64,000 bases of DNA from JAAYVZ01 sp035384965 (GCA_035384965.1 DAOOJE010000009.1:43944-107943), one strand, 5' to 3'. Counted from the stretch's first letter, positions 36,096 to 45,938 are shown. The notes: a model not told the origin generated them from the letters alone. A program made the numbers and translations.

Positions 36096-36571
36096 GTGCC
36101 ACAAGTCTCTGTCATCTTTCCCGCGTATCAATCGCACCTCACCATTGCGCGCCGTCTGGAAGCGCTGCGGCACCAGACCTACAGGGACTTCGAGGCGATC
36201 GTGGTCGACTCGAGCCCGACAGGCGAGACAGCAGCCATCGTGGAGGCGAACTACCCCGAGGTGAGGTACGAGCAGTCGCGCCAGCGGCTGCTGCCGCACG
36301 CCGCCCGCAACCGCGGAATGGCGCTCGCCTGCGGCGAGGGGTGCTGCTGGCCTACTTCGTGGCGTCGGTCCTGCCGATCCGCATGGCCCACATCGCGGTG
36401 CTGAGCTGCCAGCACGCCCGCCGGGGCGGCGTGCTGTGGGACCTGGTGCGCACGAGCCCCCTTGTGTTTGCCGGGCACACAGCCTCACTGGCCGGTGAAA
36501 GCTCGGTCTACCTCCGGCAGGTGCTGCGCCCGTCGCCAACAGGCGAGCGTTTGCCGCGCACGCAGCAGTGA
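36096..36571 (+). pseudogene. Family 2 glycosyltransferase with internal deletion and frameshift
   Basis: From GTG 36096 the product is a GT2 N-terminus (VSVIFPAYQSHLTIARRLEA, YRDFEAIVVDSS) up to NRGMALACGE. Near 36340 the catalytic middle (DxD and acceptor loops) is lost, and the sense changes frame to a hydrophobic tail, VLLAYFVASVLPIRMAHIAV, ending at 36571. Neither fragment can form an active enzyme. Confidence 0.75.
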
Positions 36572-36577
36572 CGCCCT

Positions 36578-37246
36578 TCAGCCCCGGGCCATGCGGACAA
36601 CGGCCGCCACCAGCTTTTCGATCCCTGCCGCCGCCTCGCCGATCCGACCGGCCAGCATGTAGGCGGGGGTGCTCACCACCCTCGCCGTCTCGTCGACGAC
36701 GATGTCATCGACTGCACACGGCACGTGGCGGGCGCCCATCGACTCGAGGGCCGCCGCGGTGGCGGCGTCGGTGCCGATCGTGAGCCGCGGCTGGAGCGGA
36801 CCCAGCACCCGGGCCAGAATGGCCGGGGCGATGCACATTGCGCCGATCGGCTTGCCCGCCTCGTGCAGCGCCCGTACGAGCGACTCCACGGCCGGCTGGA
36901 CAGAGCAGTTCGCCCCTTCGAAGGCGAAGGAGCAGAGGTTCTTGGCGGCGCCGAACCCGCCCGGGATCACGAGCGCGTCGAGTTCGGACGCCGCCACGCC
37001 GGCGACGTCCCGCACCGCACCCCTGGCGATGCGCGCCGCTTCCTCGAGCACGTTGCGCTGCGCTCCTGGCATGGGTTGCCCCGTGAGGTGGTTCACGACG
37101 TGGTACTGCGCCACCGAGGGCGCCAGGCAAACCGCTTCCGCGCCCTCGCGATCGAGCGCGAGCAACGTCACGACAGCCTCGTGGATTTCGGCGCCGTCGT
37201 AAACGCCGCAGCCAGCCAGCAGGACCCCAATCCTCGGTCGACTCAT
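36578..37246 (-). CDS. elbB: ElbB-like DJ-1/PfpI-family protein
   Basis: The 222-residue protein belongs to the isoprenoid-associated ElbB (SCRP-27A) branch of the DJ-1 superfamily. Marks are GVLLAGCGVYDGAEIHEAV, VIPGGFGAAKNLCSFAFEGA and KPIGAMCIAPAILARVLG, with the reactive Cys in AMCIAP. E. coli ElbB has weak glyoxalase activity and an ill-defined link to isoprenoid synthesis. The ATG at 37246 follows GGGAGG. The gene is on the same strand as the downstream-numbered amidotransferase but separated from it by 76 bp. Confidence 0.92.
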   Translation of the reverse strand: MSRPRIGVLLAGCGVYDGAEIHEAVVTLLALDREGAEAVCLAPSVAQYHVVNHLTGQPMPGAQRNVLEEAARIARGAVRDVAGVAASELDALVIPGGFGAAKNLCSFAFEGANCSVQPAVESLVRALHEAGKPIGAMCIAPAILARVLGPLQPRLTIGTDAATAAALESMGARHVPCAVDDIVVDETARVVSTPAYMLAGRIGEAAAGIEKLVAAVVRMARG

Positions 37247-37322
37247 CTGGACCTCCCGTTCCAACTCCTGCCACATGGTACCTGCATTTGCTCCGGCCTG
37301 GCCCGACACCTTCCACGGCGAG

Positions 37323-38006
37323 TCAGACGGCGAGGAAGGCGTCGAGAATGGCGCGAGCGTGGCGGGAGTCGCGGCTTTCGCCGGCCAGGGCGGCGCGGTA
37401 CAGCTCGGCTTCCTCGGGCCAGCGCTCCATCGCCTCGGCCAGCATGGCACGGCCGGTAGGCGGGTCGATTTCGGGGTGGGACTGCACTCCCCACACCGGG
37501 AGGCTACCCCAGCGAAAGGCGTGCACGGCGCAGCGCGGGCTCGACGCTAGCACGCGCAGCTCGGGGTGCGAGCCCGGCACGACCTCGTCGGAGTGCAAGC
37601 AGCAGGCCGCAAACCCGCCCGACGGCAGGATCGCGTCGGGCTCGTGGACCTCGATGTCGAACCACCCGTACTCGGGAGTGGGGCTGCGGCGCACGCACCC
37701 CGCTCCGCCGAGAGCCGCGGCCATCATCTGGTGGCCCCAGCAGCTCCCGAGCACCCTGGCTCCCGCCGCCACGGCGGCGCGCAGCCACGCCATTTCCGCG
37801 CTCGCCCACGGGGGAGGGTCGAGAATCGACGACTCGGAACCGGTGATCAGCACGTGGGTGTGGGCGCCCGGCTCGGGCAGCGGCGCGCCGCCCGCCACCC
37901 ACACGGCAGCGAGCGGGCGACCGGCCACCTGCGCCCAGTGCTCGACCGGGCGGTAAAAGGTCGGGTCGATCGAATTGTCCAGCACCACGAGCGCCGTGTG
38001 CGGCAT
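37323..38006 (-). CDS. Class I glutamine amidotransferase-like protein
   Basis: This 227-residue protein has the class I GATase triad: Cys in VLGSCWGHQMMA, and His-x-Glu in VQSHPEI near the C-terminus. GMP synthase/GuaA-like stand-alone domains of this type include YfeJ-like and gamma-glutamyl hydrolysing enzymes; the acceptor is unknown. ATG 38006 has GCGGGGGAGAGC before it. A longer frame to 38039 would run into the hairpin. Confidence 0.88.
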   Translation of the reverse strand: MPHTALVVLDNSIDPTFYRPVEHWAQVAGRPLAAVWVAGGAPLPEPGAHTHVLITGSESSILDPPPWASAEMAWLRAAVAAGARVLGSCWGHQMMAAALGGAGCVRRSPTPEYGWFDIEVHEPDAILPSGGFAACCLHSDEVVPGSHPELRVLASSPRCAVHAFRWGSLPVWGVQSHPEIDPPTGRAMLAEAMERWPEEAELYRAALAGESRDSRHARAILDAFLAV

Positions 38007-38043
38007 GCTCTCTCCCCCGCGAGGATACTCGCCCGACAACGAC

Positions 38044-38080
38044 GAGCGCCCGCCTCCGCAAAAGCCGGGAGCGGGCGCTC
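38044..38080 (-). terminator. Hairpin between redoxin and amidotransferase genes
   Basis: GAGCGCCCGCCTCC and GGAGCGGGCGCTC pair almost perfectly around an A-rich loop. It lies 20 bp after the stop of the redoxin gene (minus strand) and before the amidotransferase start, so it probably ends the redoxin transcript. Confidence 0.55.
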
Positions 38081-38099
38081 AGAATCGCTGTCGGCGCCG

Positions 38100-38696
38100 T
38101 CAGGCCTTCGGACGGAACTTGATCGAGCAGCCGAGCGCCTTGGTCTCCTGCACGGCGGGCACCCGCCCTTCGGCAACCGCCGATAGTGCTTCCTTGAGGT
38201 ACAGCTTCGTCACCTCGTCCGGCTTCTCGGAATTGTCGTCCACCGTTCCGTGGTAGACCAGCTTGCCGGCAGCGTCAAAGAGGAACACCTCGGGGGTCTT
38301 GCCGGCCCCGAACGCCCGCGCCACGTCGGAGGTGGCATCCACGACGTAGGGGATCTTCAGGCCGAGCTTGGCGGCCCGTGCCTGCATGTTCTCGTAGCTG
38401 TCCTCCGGGTACTTCTGGGGGTCGTTCGAGTTGATGAAGATCGCCCCGATGCCCATTTCGGGGGCCGCGTTGCCGAGCATGGTGAGGCGCCCCTCCCACG
38501 CCTTGACATACGGGCAGTGATTACACGTGAACACGACGAGGGTGCCCCGGGCGCCCTTGACCGAGGCGATCGAAACCTCCCTGCCGTCCACGTTCTTCAT
38601 CTTGACGTCGCCCATCGGAATGCTCTCGCCGAGGCCGAGCGCCGCCGCCACGCCCGCGAGCCCGGTGGCCACCAGTGCCGCCAGAACCTTCTTCAT
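38100..38696 (-). CDS. Exported thioredoxin-like (AhpC/TSA) protein
   Basis: The 198-residue protein has a signal peptide (VLAALVATGLAGVAAALG) and a peroxiredoxin/thioredoxin fold with the active-site CNHC (Cys58, Cys61) in VVFTCNHCPYVKAWEGR. The TCNHCPY motif defines a subgroup of thioredoxin-family proteins common in Acidobacteriota and Planctomycetes. Its periplasmic redox partner is unknown. The TlpA-type gene lies just upstream on the same strand, so the two may cooperate in periplasmic thiol chemistry. Confidence 0.88.
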   Translation of the reverse strand: MKKVLAALVATGLAGVAAALGLGESIPMGDVKMKNVDGREVSIASVKGARGTLVVFTCNHCPYVKAWEGRLTMLGNAAPEMGIGAIFINSNDPQKYPEDSYENMQARAAKLGLKIPYVVDATSDVARAFGAGKTPEVFLFDAAGKLVYHGTVDDNSEKPDEVTKLYLKEALSAVAEGRVPAVQETKALGCSIKFRPKA

Positions 38697-38726
38697 GTCG
38701 TCCTCCTCCGTTTCTCCATGCCGGAG

Positions 38727-38751
38727 CGAGAGCCCCCCTGAGGCCCTCGCC
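38727..38751 (-). terminator. Hairpin between TlpA and redoxin genes
   Basis: GCGAGAGCC and GGCCCTCGC pair with one mismatch in the short gap after the TlpA-like stop. It may end or attenuate transcription into the redoxin gene. Confidence 0.35.
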
Positions 38752-38762
38752 CGCGGCCGCCC

Positions 38763-39293
38763 TTACAATACCTCTTCCACTGCCGCCTTGAACCTCTCGT
38801 ACGCAGCGGCTCCGTCCCAGAACGCGCGCTTGACGCCGTTCCGGTCGAGGATCAGCGTGGCCGGAATCGAGCCCGACCAGCCCGGGTCCACGGCCTCGAT
38901 GAACGCCTCGTCCGTCCCGGTCTTGACGTAGGTGGGAAAGTCCACCCCTTGCTCGGCGAGGAACGCGCGCGCCCTGTCCCGTTGCGCCTCGAAGTCGGCC
39001 GAGATGAGCACCAGTTCGAGCCCGCGCGGCTGCAACTCGCGATAGACCCTCATGAGGTCGGGGAACTCCTCCCTGCACGGCAGGCACCACGTGGCCCAGA
39101 CGTTGACGAGCACGACCTTGCCGCGCCGCGAGGCGAGCACCTCGCGGACATGTTCAGGCGCGATGGGCGTCAACTCGGGGGCAGCGGCCGGCGGCGGAGC
39201 CGGGACCGCAGGCGCGGGATCGACTTTCGTGCACCCGGCGAGGGCCAGGCCGGCGAGGACGGAAAAGGCGGCGAACCGACGAACGTTCCGCAT
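38763..39293 (-). CDS. TlpA-family thiol-disulfide reductase, lipoprotein
   Basis: The 176-residue protein has a lipobox (LALAGC, Cys21), a Pro/Ala-rich tether (PAPAVPAPPPAAAPE) and a thioredoxin fold with WCLPC (Cys70, Cys73). The cis-Pro region is SIPATLILDRNG. Proteins of this type keep periplasmic thiols reduced, for example for cytochrome c maturation. As a lipoprotein it should be membrane-tethered. It is upstream of the redoxin gene on the same strand. Confidence 0.93.
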   Translation of the reverse strand: MRNVRRFAAFSVLAGLALAGCTKVDPAPAVPAPPPAAAPELTPIAPEHVREVLASRRGKVVLVNVWATWCLPCREEFPDLMRVYRELQPRGLELVLISADFEAQRDRARAFLAEQGVDFPTYVKTGTDEAFIEAVDPGWSGSIPATLILDRNGVKRAFWDGAAAYERFKAAVEEVL

Positions 39294-39490
39294 GCACGAG
39301 CGACAAGCGCGGAGGCGACCAACCTATTCCCGGCAGGGGATGATGCGCCGCGAGCCGGCCGAGCTCCGGACCCGCGGGCAAGCTGTCGACCGTGCACGGC
39401 GGAAATCGGGTACAGTCGGTCCGGCACCGGCGCGCTGCCGGCGGAAGGCGGCCCGGCGGCGCCGTGTTGGCCGAAGGCGGAGGAGGCACG

Positions 39491-41212
39491 ATGCCCACGA
39501 TACGCATGAGGGTCTTGGCGCTCGGCACGCTGGCGCTGGCGGCCGGCCCGGTCCTGGCGCAGGTGACGCCGGACCGGCGGCTCGTGGAGACGGTGCAGGT
39601 CGGCGTCGTCAACGTCGAGGTCTACGTCACCGACCGCGATGGCGCACCGCTGCGCGGGTTGACACGGGACGACTTCGTGCTCGAGGAGGACGGGCAGGAG
39701 GTGCCGATCACCAACTTCTACGCCTCGGAGGCCATGCTCGCGCTCGAAACGCCTACCCCGCGGACCGACAAGGACGCAGCCGCCCCGTCCCCGCCCCACG
39801 CCGCCCTCATCCCCGAGGAACACGGCCTCACCGTCGTGTTTTTCATCGATTCCCTCAACACCACGGTGCGGCAGCGGCGGCCGGTGATCGAGCAACTCGA
39901 GCGCTTCGTGGTCGAGCGGTTACGGCCGGGGGACCGCGCGATGGTGGTGAGCTTCGACACCGCGCTGCGCGTACGCTCGCCGCTTTCGACCGACCGCGAG
40001 ACACTTCTCTCGGCGTTGCGCGAGGTGGGGCGGGAAATGGCCACGGCCGACTCGCTTCACCGCGACCGGCAGGACATCCTGGTCCGCATGATGGAGCCGA
40101 TGGATCCCGGCGCCCGTCGTCCGAACCCCATCAACCCGATGTGCATCGAGGGCGATCAGCTCAACCCCGAGACGTGCTACGCCATCGAGGCGTTCGCGGA
40201 AAGGTTGTATCGTCTCAACCGCAACCTTGTCGATGCGCTGGTCCGCCACCTCGACGCCTGTGCCGGCTTGCCGGGCCGCAAGGCGTTGGTCTTCGTGTCC
40301 ACCGGCATTCCCGTGCATCCGGCCGAGGACCTCTTCCTCATCGCCTGGCTGCGGCCGAAGCGCTTCACCACGCTCGGCAACGAGCTGGGCCGCATCAGCG
40401 TGCGCGCCAACGCGGGGCGCGTCAGCTTCTACCCGGTCAACGCCCGCGGGGACCAGGAACTCGCCGGCCTCAACGCCAGCAACGAGTTGTCGCGCTTCAT
40501 CGCCGAGCACAGCTTCCAGCAGCTCGTGATCCAAGCCGACCAGACCGACTTCTCGCAGCGCCAGGAAACGCTCACCGACTTCGCGGTCGGCACCGGCGGC
40601 CGATCGCTCATCGCCTCGCCGAGCCTGGGCACCGCCCTCGCACAGCTCGTCGAGGATTTCGGGGCGTTCTACTCGCTCGGGTTTTCCCCCGAGCACTTCG
40701 GGGACGGCCGCTACCACACCCTCAAGGTCCGGGTGCTGGTGCCCGGGGCGAAGGTCCGCCATCGCGAAGGGTACCTCGACAAGAGCGACGCCCAGCGGCT
40801 CGCCGACCGGACCGCCGGCGCGCTGCTCGCGGCGCCGCGCAACAACACGCTGTCGCTGCGGGTCACCGCCGAGCCGCCGCGCAAGGATGCAGGCAAGCTC
40901 GTGAGCACGCTGACCGTGACCGTCCCGGCCGGCGAGCTGACGCTGGTCCCCGGCGTCGACAGCACGGGCGAGGAGGGCCGCGTCACGATCGTCATCACCG
41001 CGACCGACCCCGACGGCCGCACCACCGACGCCCACCAGGAGACGTTCCCGATCAAGGTGCCGGCCGAGGCCCTCCCCTCTTTCCTGCAGGGCTCCACCAG
41101 GTATACCTTCGACATCCTCATGCGCAAGGGCCTGCACAAGGTGTCGGTCACGGTCCGCGACGACGTGGCGCTCAACGAAGGCACGGCCACACTCGCGATC
41201 GACGCCAGGTGA
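39491..41212 (+). CDS. VWFA-related (acidobacterial-type) secreted protein
   Basis: This 573-residue exported protein (signal VLALGTLALAAGPVLAQ) starts with the segment VNVEVYVTDRDGAPLRGLT then RDDFVLEEDGQEVPI, which marks the VWFA-related domain family enriched in Acidobacteriota. A von Willebrand A fold follows (VVFFIDSLNTT; ALVFVSTGIPVH) with a partial MIDAS. The C-terminal part is beta-rich (TLTVTVPAGELTLVPGVDST), probably another Ig-like domain. A good AGGAGG at 39481-39486 precedes the ATG. The function of the family is unknown. It is the best taxonomic hint in the window. Confidence 0.88.
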   Translation: MPTIRMRVLALGTLALAAGPVLAQVTPDRRLVETVQVGVVNVEVYVTDRDGAPLRGLTRDDFVLEEDGQEVPITNFYASEAMLALETPTPRTDKDAAAPSPPHAALIPEEHGLTVVFFIDSLNTTVRQRRPVIEQLERFVVERLRPGDRAMVVSFDTALRVRSPLSTDRETLLSALREVGREMATADSLHRDRQDILVRMMEPMDPGARRPNPINPMCIEGDQLNPETCYAIEAFAERLYRLNRNLVDALVRHLDACAGLPGRKALVFVSTGIPVHPAEDLFLIAWLRPKRFTTLGNELGRISVRANAGRVSFYPVNARGDQELAGLNASNELSRFIAEHSFQQLVIQADQTDFSQRQETLTDFAVGTGGRSLIASPSLGTALAQLVEDFGAFYSLGFSPEHFGDGRYHTLKVRVLVPGAKVRHREGYLDKSDAQRLADRTAGALLAAPRNNTLSLRVTAEPPRKDAGKLVSTLTVTVPAGELTLVPGVDSTGEEGRVTIVITATDPDGRTTDAHQETFPIKVPAEALPSFLQGSTRYTFDILMRKGLHKVSVTVRDDVALNEGTATLAIDAR

Positions 41213-41745
41213 TACGGTGATCGGCGGCGGGGGAGCGGATGGCCGGGGCCGCCGCAACTTCGTGAGTCCATGCCGGCTCGCCACGTGAGGGCGACCACGC
41301 AGCCGTGCACGCGCCCGGGCGCCGGCGAGTGGCGGTCAGCGGCCGGGACGCGACCCTGTTCGCTCGTGACATCGTCGCGCGCGCCGCGTGGCTCGTTTCC
41401 AGGCGCGTGATCGACGAACTCGTCCCGGTTCGGGGAGAGACCCGGAGTCATCGCTCGCAGCGTCAAGGACAGCGCGGTGTTCTCGGAGCTGCTTCCCCTG
41501 GCGAAGGAGGGGGGCAGACGGCGAGATGCATGGGCCCTGTGTTCCTTCGCCCGGCGTGCATGAATCGTTGGGTGGTTCGGGTCAGGGTTGAAAGCTGGGG
41601 CGGGACGTCGTCAACGGGTGCTGCAGCCCTGCGGTGAGAGAGGCCGGCTGGCCCGGGTTCCGTCCCCCACCCACCGCGGTGATCCCGCTCACCGTTTCTC
41701 CTCGAGCCCCACGGGGTAGCATCGCCCCAGCTCCGGGAAGGGTGG
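41213..41745. other. Spacer without a supported gene
   Basis: These 533 bp hold only short frames. One (around 41420-41545, reading IARSVKDSAVFSELLPLAKE) looks gene-like, but it is short and has no clear start, so it may be a small remnant. Confidence 0.35.
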
Positions 41746-43958
41746 ATGCGACACACAAGGGCATCGAGTGGCCTGGCCCTCCTGCTCGTGGCAGCCGGGG
41801 CAGCGGCGCTCGGCAAGCTGCCGGGACCGGCGCCGTCGCTTCTGGCCGCGGACCAGGCGGTCTACACCGACGCGCTGGGCACGGGCTGGGCCAACTGGTC
41901 GTGGAACACCACGGTCAACCTCTCCAACCCGAGCCCGGTGCACCAGGGCTCGGCGTCGATTGCCGCCACCTACACCGCCGCCTGGGCAGGTCTGTACCTG
42001 CACGTGTCGCCTTCGCTCTCGGGTGCCGACTTCGCGAGCCTCCGTTTCTTCATCCACGGCGGTTCCGCCGGCGGCCAGCGCCTCAACCTCGTCTACGACG
42101 GGTCGGGCAGCGCCGGGCCAGCCGTTGCGGTGACCCCACCCCTGGATGTGACGCTCGTCGGTGTGTCCGGCACCCCCACACCGACGCCCACACCTGACCA
42201 GGGCCCCGCGTTGTCCATCGACGCGGCGGCGGCGCGTCACCCGATCAGCCCTGACATCTACGGCATGAACTTCGCCGACGAGGCGCTCGCGTAGGAGCTG
42301 CGGCTACCGGTACGCCGCTGGGGCGGCAACTCGACGTCGCGGTACAACTACCTGTACGACACGAACAACACGGGTATGGACTGGTATTGCGAGAACATCC
42401 CCCAGCCCAACCCTCACCCGGAGCTGCTCCCCGACGGCAACACCGTGGACCGGTTCGTGGAGCAGGATCGTCGCACCGGCACCCGTACCATCATCACCGT
42501 GCCACTCATCGGATACGTGGCCAAACGGCGGACATCGGGACATCCGTTCGACTGCGACTTCAAGGTGTCGATCTACGGCGCACAGCAGTCCGTGGACCCG
42601 TGGGACACCGACTGCGGCGACGGAGTGCGCACGCACGGGACCCTCATCACCGGCAACAACCCCCTGGATACCTCGACTCCCAACAGCGCCTCGTTCGTGC
42701 AGGGATACGTCGGCCACCTCGTCGGCCGCTTCGGCACGGCGGCGAGCGGGGGTGTCACCTACTACGACCTCGATAACGAGCCGATGCTCTGGTACGACAC
42801 CCACCGCGACGTCCACCCCGAGCCCACGAGCTACGACGAGATGCGCGACCGGACATACATCTACGGCGCGGCGGTGAAGGCCGCCGACCCGACGGCCAAG
42901 ACGCTCGGCCCGGTGGTGTGGGGATGGACGGCCTACTTTTAGTCGGCGCTCGACTGGGAGTCGGGCGGCAACTGGTGGGAGCACCCGCAGGATCGGCTCG
43001 CGCACGGGAACGTTCCGTTCATCGACTGCTACCTCGGGCAGATGGCGGCGTACGAGAGTCAGCACGGCCAGCGCATCCTGGACCTGCTCGATCTCCACTT
43101 CTACCCTCCCGGCGTGGCACTCTCGGGGGCCGGAAGCGCCGCCCCACAGGCGCTTCGACTGCGCTCCACGCGGTTGCTGTGGGACCCGACCCACAGCGAA
43201 GAAAGCTGGATCGACCAGCTTGTGTACCTCGTGCCGCGAATGAAACAGTGGACAGCCGATCACTACCCGGGCATCGGCACCGCCATCACCGAGTACAACT
43301 GGGGGGCGCTCGACCACATCAACGGCACGCTCGCGCAAGCCGACGTGTTCGGGATCTTCGGCCGCGAGGGGCTCGACGTGGCGACGCTGTGGGGCCCTTC
43401 CGTTCCGGGTCAGCCAGGGGCTTTCGCCTTCAAGATCTTCCGTAGCTACGACGGAGCGAGGGGCGCGTTCGGCGAGACCTCGGTCCACGCCGCATCCACC
43501 GACCAGGGCAAGCTCTCCGTGTATGCCGCCAGGCGGGCGGCCGACGGCGCGCTCACCATCGTCGTGATCAACAAGACCGGCGGCGGGCTTTCGAGTCAGA
43601 TCACGCTCGGAGGCTTCGCGCCATCGGGCCTCGCACAGGTCTGGCGCTCCTTGCCGGCCAACCTCTCGGCCATCATCCGCGACAGCGACCTGGCGGTCGC
43701 TCCGACGTTCGCGGCGACCTTCCCGGCGAACTCGATCAGCCTGCTCGTGATCCCAGGCACCCTCGGCGGCCAGCTCAGCCCCTCGAGCGTCGCCATCGAC
43801 GCGCAGAGCTACACCCCCGGCAGCTCCGAGAGGAGCTGGCGGCGGAGGGGATCACGGGAGGGTGTGGGCCGAGTCTGTACTGTCCGGACGCCATCGTGAC
43901 ACGAGCCGAGATGGCGGTATTCTTGACCGCGACGTTCGGGCTGCAGCTCGAAGGTTGA
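41746..43958 (+). pseudogene. GH44 cellulase-like gene with two in-frame amber codons and a broken S-layer-type tail
   Basis: One frame gives a signal peptide (GLALLLVAAGAAALG), an N-terminal carbohydrate-binding-like domain, a TPTPTPTP linker and a family 44 glycoside hydrolase domain (RWGGNSTSRYNY; the acid/base Glu in DLDNEPM and nucleophile Glu in AITEYNWGALDH are kept). TAG codons interrupt it at 42292-42294 (after MNFADEALA) and 42940-42942 (after GWTAYF). Both sides are in the same frame and well conserved. Near 43815 a frameshift or deletion leads into EELAAEGITGG then CPDAIVTRAEMAVFLTATFG, an S-layer-homology-type repeat ending at TGA 43958. It is most likely a recent pseudogene; readthrough of the ambers is the alternative. 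Confidence 0.85.
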
Positions 43959-44610
43959 TCGCAGCTCTGCTTCCTGTAGTGGAGCTGACCACCGGGAATG
44001 TGACGGCCGCTTTCGAAGCCCTCTTCGATCCGGCGCTGTGAGGGCTCGGGGGGCGACGCCTTGCGGATGCAGGAGAAGCAGGCATCCTGCAGGACCAACC
44101 CGGCGACGACGATCCCGAGCGGAAGGGGCCACGCCTGCAGCGGGGTGGGTCGACCGGATGCCTTCCGCTCGGGACGAGTCGCGAGGCGCACGGCACGGCG
44201 GCAGAACACGTCTGTCTGGGTGCGAGCTCAGGCCTCGGCGCGCGTGCGCAGGTCAGCAATGAGTTCGAGCACGGCACGCTCCTTTGCCTTGGCCTCGACC
44301 TCCACCGTGAGCGGCCAACCCAACCACTGCTCGGGGGAGTCCGCGGGATCGATGGAGTCGCGGTGCCGCTCCGGCTTGTCACCGTCCCAACCGGCCAGCG
44401 GGCAGGAGAGGTGAAAGAGCGGCTCGGTCCGCCACGTCTTTCGGGTCCGCTCGGTGGTCGCGAAAACGTCTACACCACCAGGCAGGCAGCGATGGTGATG
44501 CACCTCGTGAACCAGCGGCACACCGGTGGCGGCACAGACTGGCAGCAAATCGCGGGGCGAGAAGGCCGTGCAGCCGTGACGGCTCTTCGGGCCGGGTCCG
44601 GGGGCTCACG
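43959..44610. other. Gene-poor stretch with one possible minus-strand ORF
   Basis: A minus-strand frame at 44228-44548 encodes about 106 residues, ending in the helical LTVEVEAKAKERAVLELIADL. It has normal codon use but no family I recognise, and its upstream side has no clear start or ribosome site. The rest shows no supported gene. It is probably an eroded region beside the cellulase pseudogene. Confidence 0.3.
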
Positions 44611-45363
44611 TCACGCTTTCGCCTGCACGGTCCTCAGCCCGCCATCCACGCCGATGACCTGGCCCGTGACCCAGGACTGCGCCTTGTCGAGGAGCCAGCA
44701 AATGGCCGACGCCACCTCGGCCGGCTCCCCGATGCGGCCCAGCGGGTGGAGCGCGGCGGACGCCTTTGCCACGGCCTCGTTGTGGGTCAGGGCGCGGGTC
44801 AACGGCGTGCGTGTCAAGCCCGGGGCCACACAGTTCACCCGCACCTGGTACCGCGCGTAGCTTGCCGCCGCGGCGAGCGCCAGCCCCTCCACCCCCGCCT
44901 TGGCCGCGGCGATGGCCTCGTGGTTCAGCAGGCCGCGCCGCGCCGCGGCGGACGAGCACAGCACGATGCTGCCGCCTTCCACTTGGCGCATGAGAACGCG
45001 GACCGAGGCACGCAGCACGTTGAACGCCGTGGTGAGATTGATTGCCAGCGTGTCGGCAAACTCCCCGTCGGTGATGAGGTGAGCCGGCTTGAGCACGATC
45101 GAGCCGGCGCAGTTCACCACACCATCCAGACGGCCATGATCCGCCTGGACCCGCTGCACCACTGCATCCACCGCCGTGCTGTCCCGCGCCTCCAGCTCGA
45201 ACACGCTCGCCCCGGTCTCCGCGCCAATCGCCTCGAGCCGTGCGGCATCGCGCCCGGTGGCGACGACGCGCCCACCTCGTGCGACCAGTTGCCGCACGAC
45301 CTCTGCCCCGATGCCGCTCGATCCGCCCACCACGAGATACACCCCTTGGCCACTGGTGTTCAT
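44611..45363 (-). CDS. SDR-family protein lacking the catalytic tyrosine
   Basis: The 250-residue Rossmann protein has the classical SDR nucleotide loop VVGGSSGIGAEV, TGRD after strand two, and NCAG on strand four. The Ser region is CSSAAARRG and the C-terminus is ICWLLDKAQSWVTGQVIGVD. In the YxxxK active-site motif the sequence reads IAAAK, so Tyr is replaced by Ile while Lys is kept. A similar change occurs in a known group of SDR-like proteins. Classical hydride-transfer chemistry is doubtful; a different mechanism or a binding role is possible. ATG 45363 follows GAGGAG. Confidence 0.88.
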   Translation of the reverse strand: MNTSGQGVYLVVGGSSGIGAEVVRQLVARGGRVVATGRDAARLEAIGAETGASVFELEARDSTAVDAVVQRVQADHGRLDGVVNCAGSIVLKPAHLITDGEFADTLAINLTTAFNVLRASVRVLMRQVEGGSIVLCSSAAARRGLLNHEAIAAAKAGVEGLALAAAASYARYQVRVNCVAPGLTRTPLTRALTHNEAVAKASAALHPLGRIGEPAEVASAICWLLDKAQSWVTGQVIGVDGGLRTVQAKA

Positions 45364-45938
45364 CGATTCACTCCTCGAGCGCTCCGCGCTCTTGGGGTGT
45401 CTGCACTCCCTGGCGGCGCATGCAGCCCCCACATCGGGGCGAACACCACTCCCGGCTGCACGGCTTCCCGCCGCGCATCACCGCCGACCGGCGCCAAGGC
45501 GGAGCTGACCCGAGCGAAGCGAGGCTGTGGCCCGCGGACGCGGTGTCTCGGGGATCGGGACCTCGCGGGAATCGGGCGGGGGGCGAGACGGGGTGCGGCC
45601 ATCGGCCGACCGATGCACGAGGGGACAGGGGCGACGAAGGTGCGGAGGCCGCGGTGGCGGCAGGACGCCACCTCGATCGAGGTGTCGATGCGGACCAGAG
45701 CGCGGAACGTCTCCACTGTCCCGCTGTCCGCGGTGGCCGTGACCTCGACCTCCTGGCGCGGGTGCTGGTCGGCGGACAGGACACCGGCACGTGGCGGTCG
45801 GCGCGGTTCGAGGTCGGCGATGACTGCGGGGTCCACCTACCGGATGTCGCCCTGGCCGTTACCGGGGCCAGGCTGGAGGTGACGCCCGCGAGCAGCCGGG
45901 CCCGATCAGTATCGCCTCCGGGCCTCTATAATCCGATC
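45364..45938. other. Divergent spacer without a supported gene
   Basis: These 575 bp lie between the divergent SDR and membrane glycosyltransferase genes. Open frames exist on both strands but show no family features. A frame near 45690-45880 looks weakly coding and could be a remnant. The only signal I would keep is the TATAAT at 45927. Confidence 0.35.
45927..45932 (+). promoter_or_regulatory. Consensus -10 (TATAAT) six bases before the start codon
   Basis: TATAAT ends six bases before ATG 45939 with no ribosome site between. A transcript starting at the normal distance would begin at the ATG itself, which means a leaderless mRNA. No good -35 was found. Confidence 0.55.

Noticed and set aside
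43959..44227. Minus-strand frame downstream of the cellulase pseudogene
   Set aside because: It overlaps the antisense of the S-layer-type tail and shows no family or start signals.
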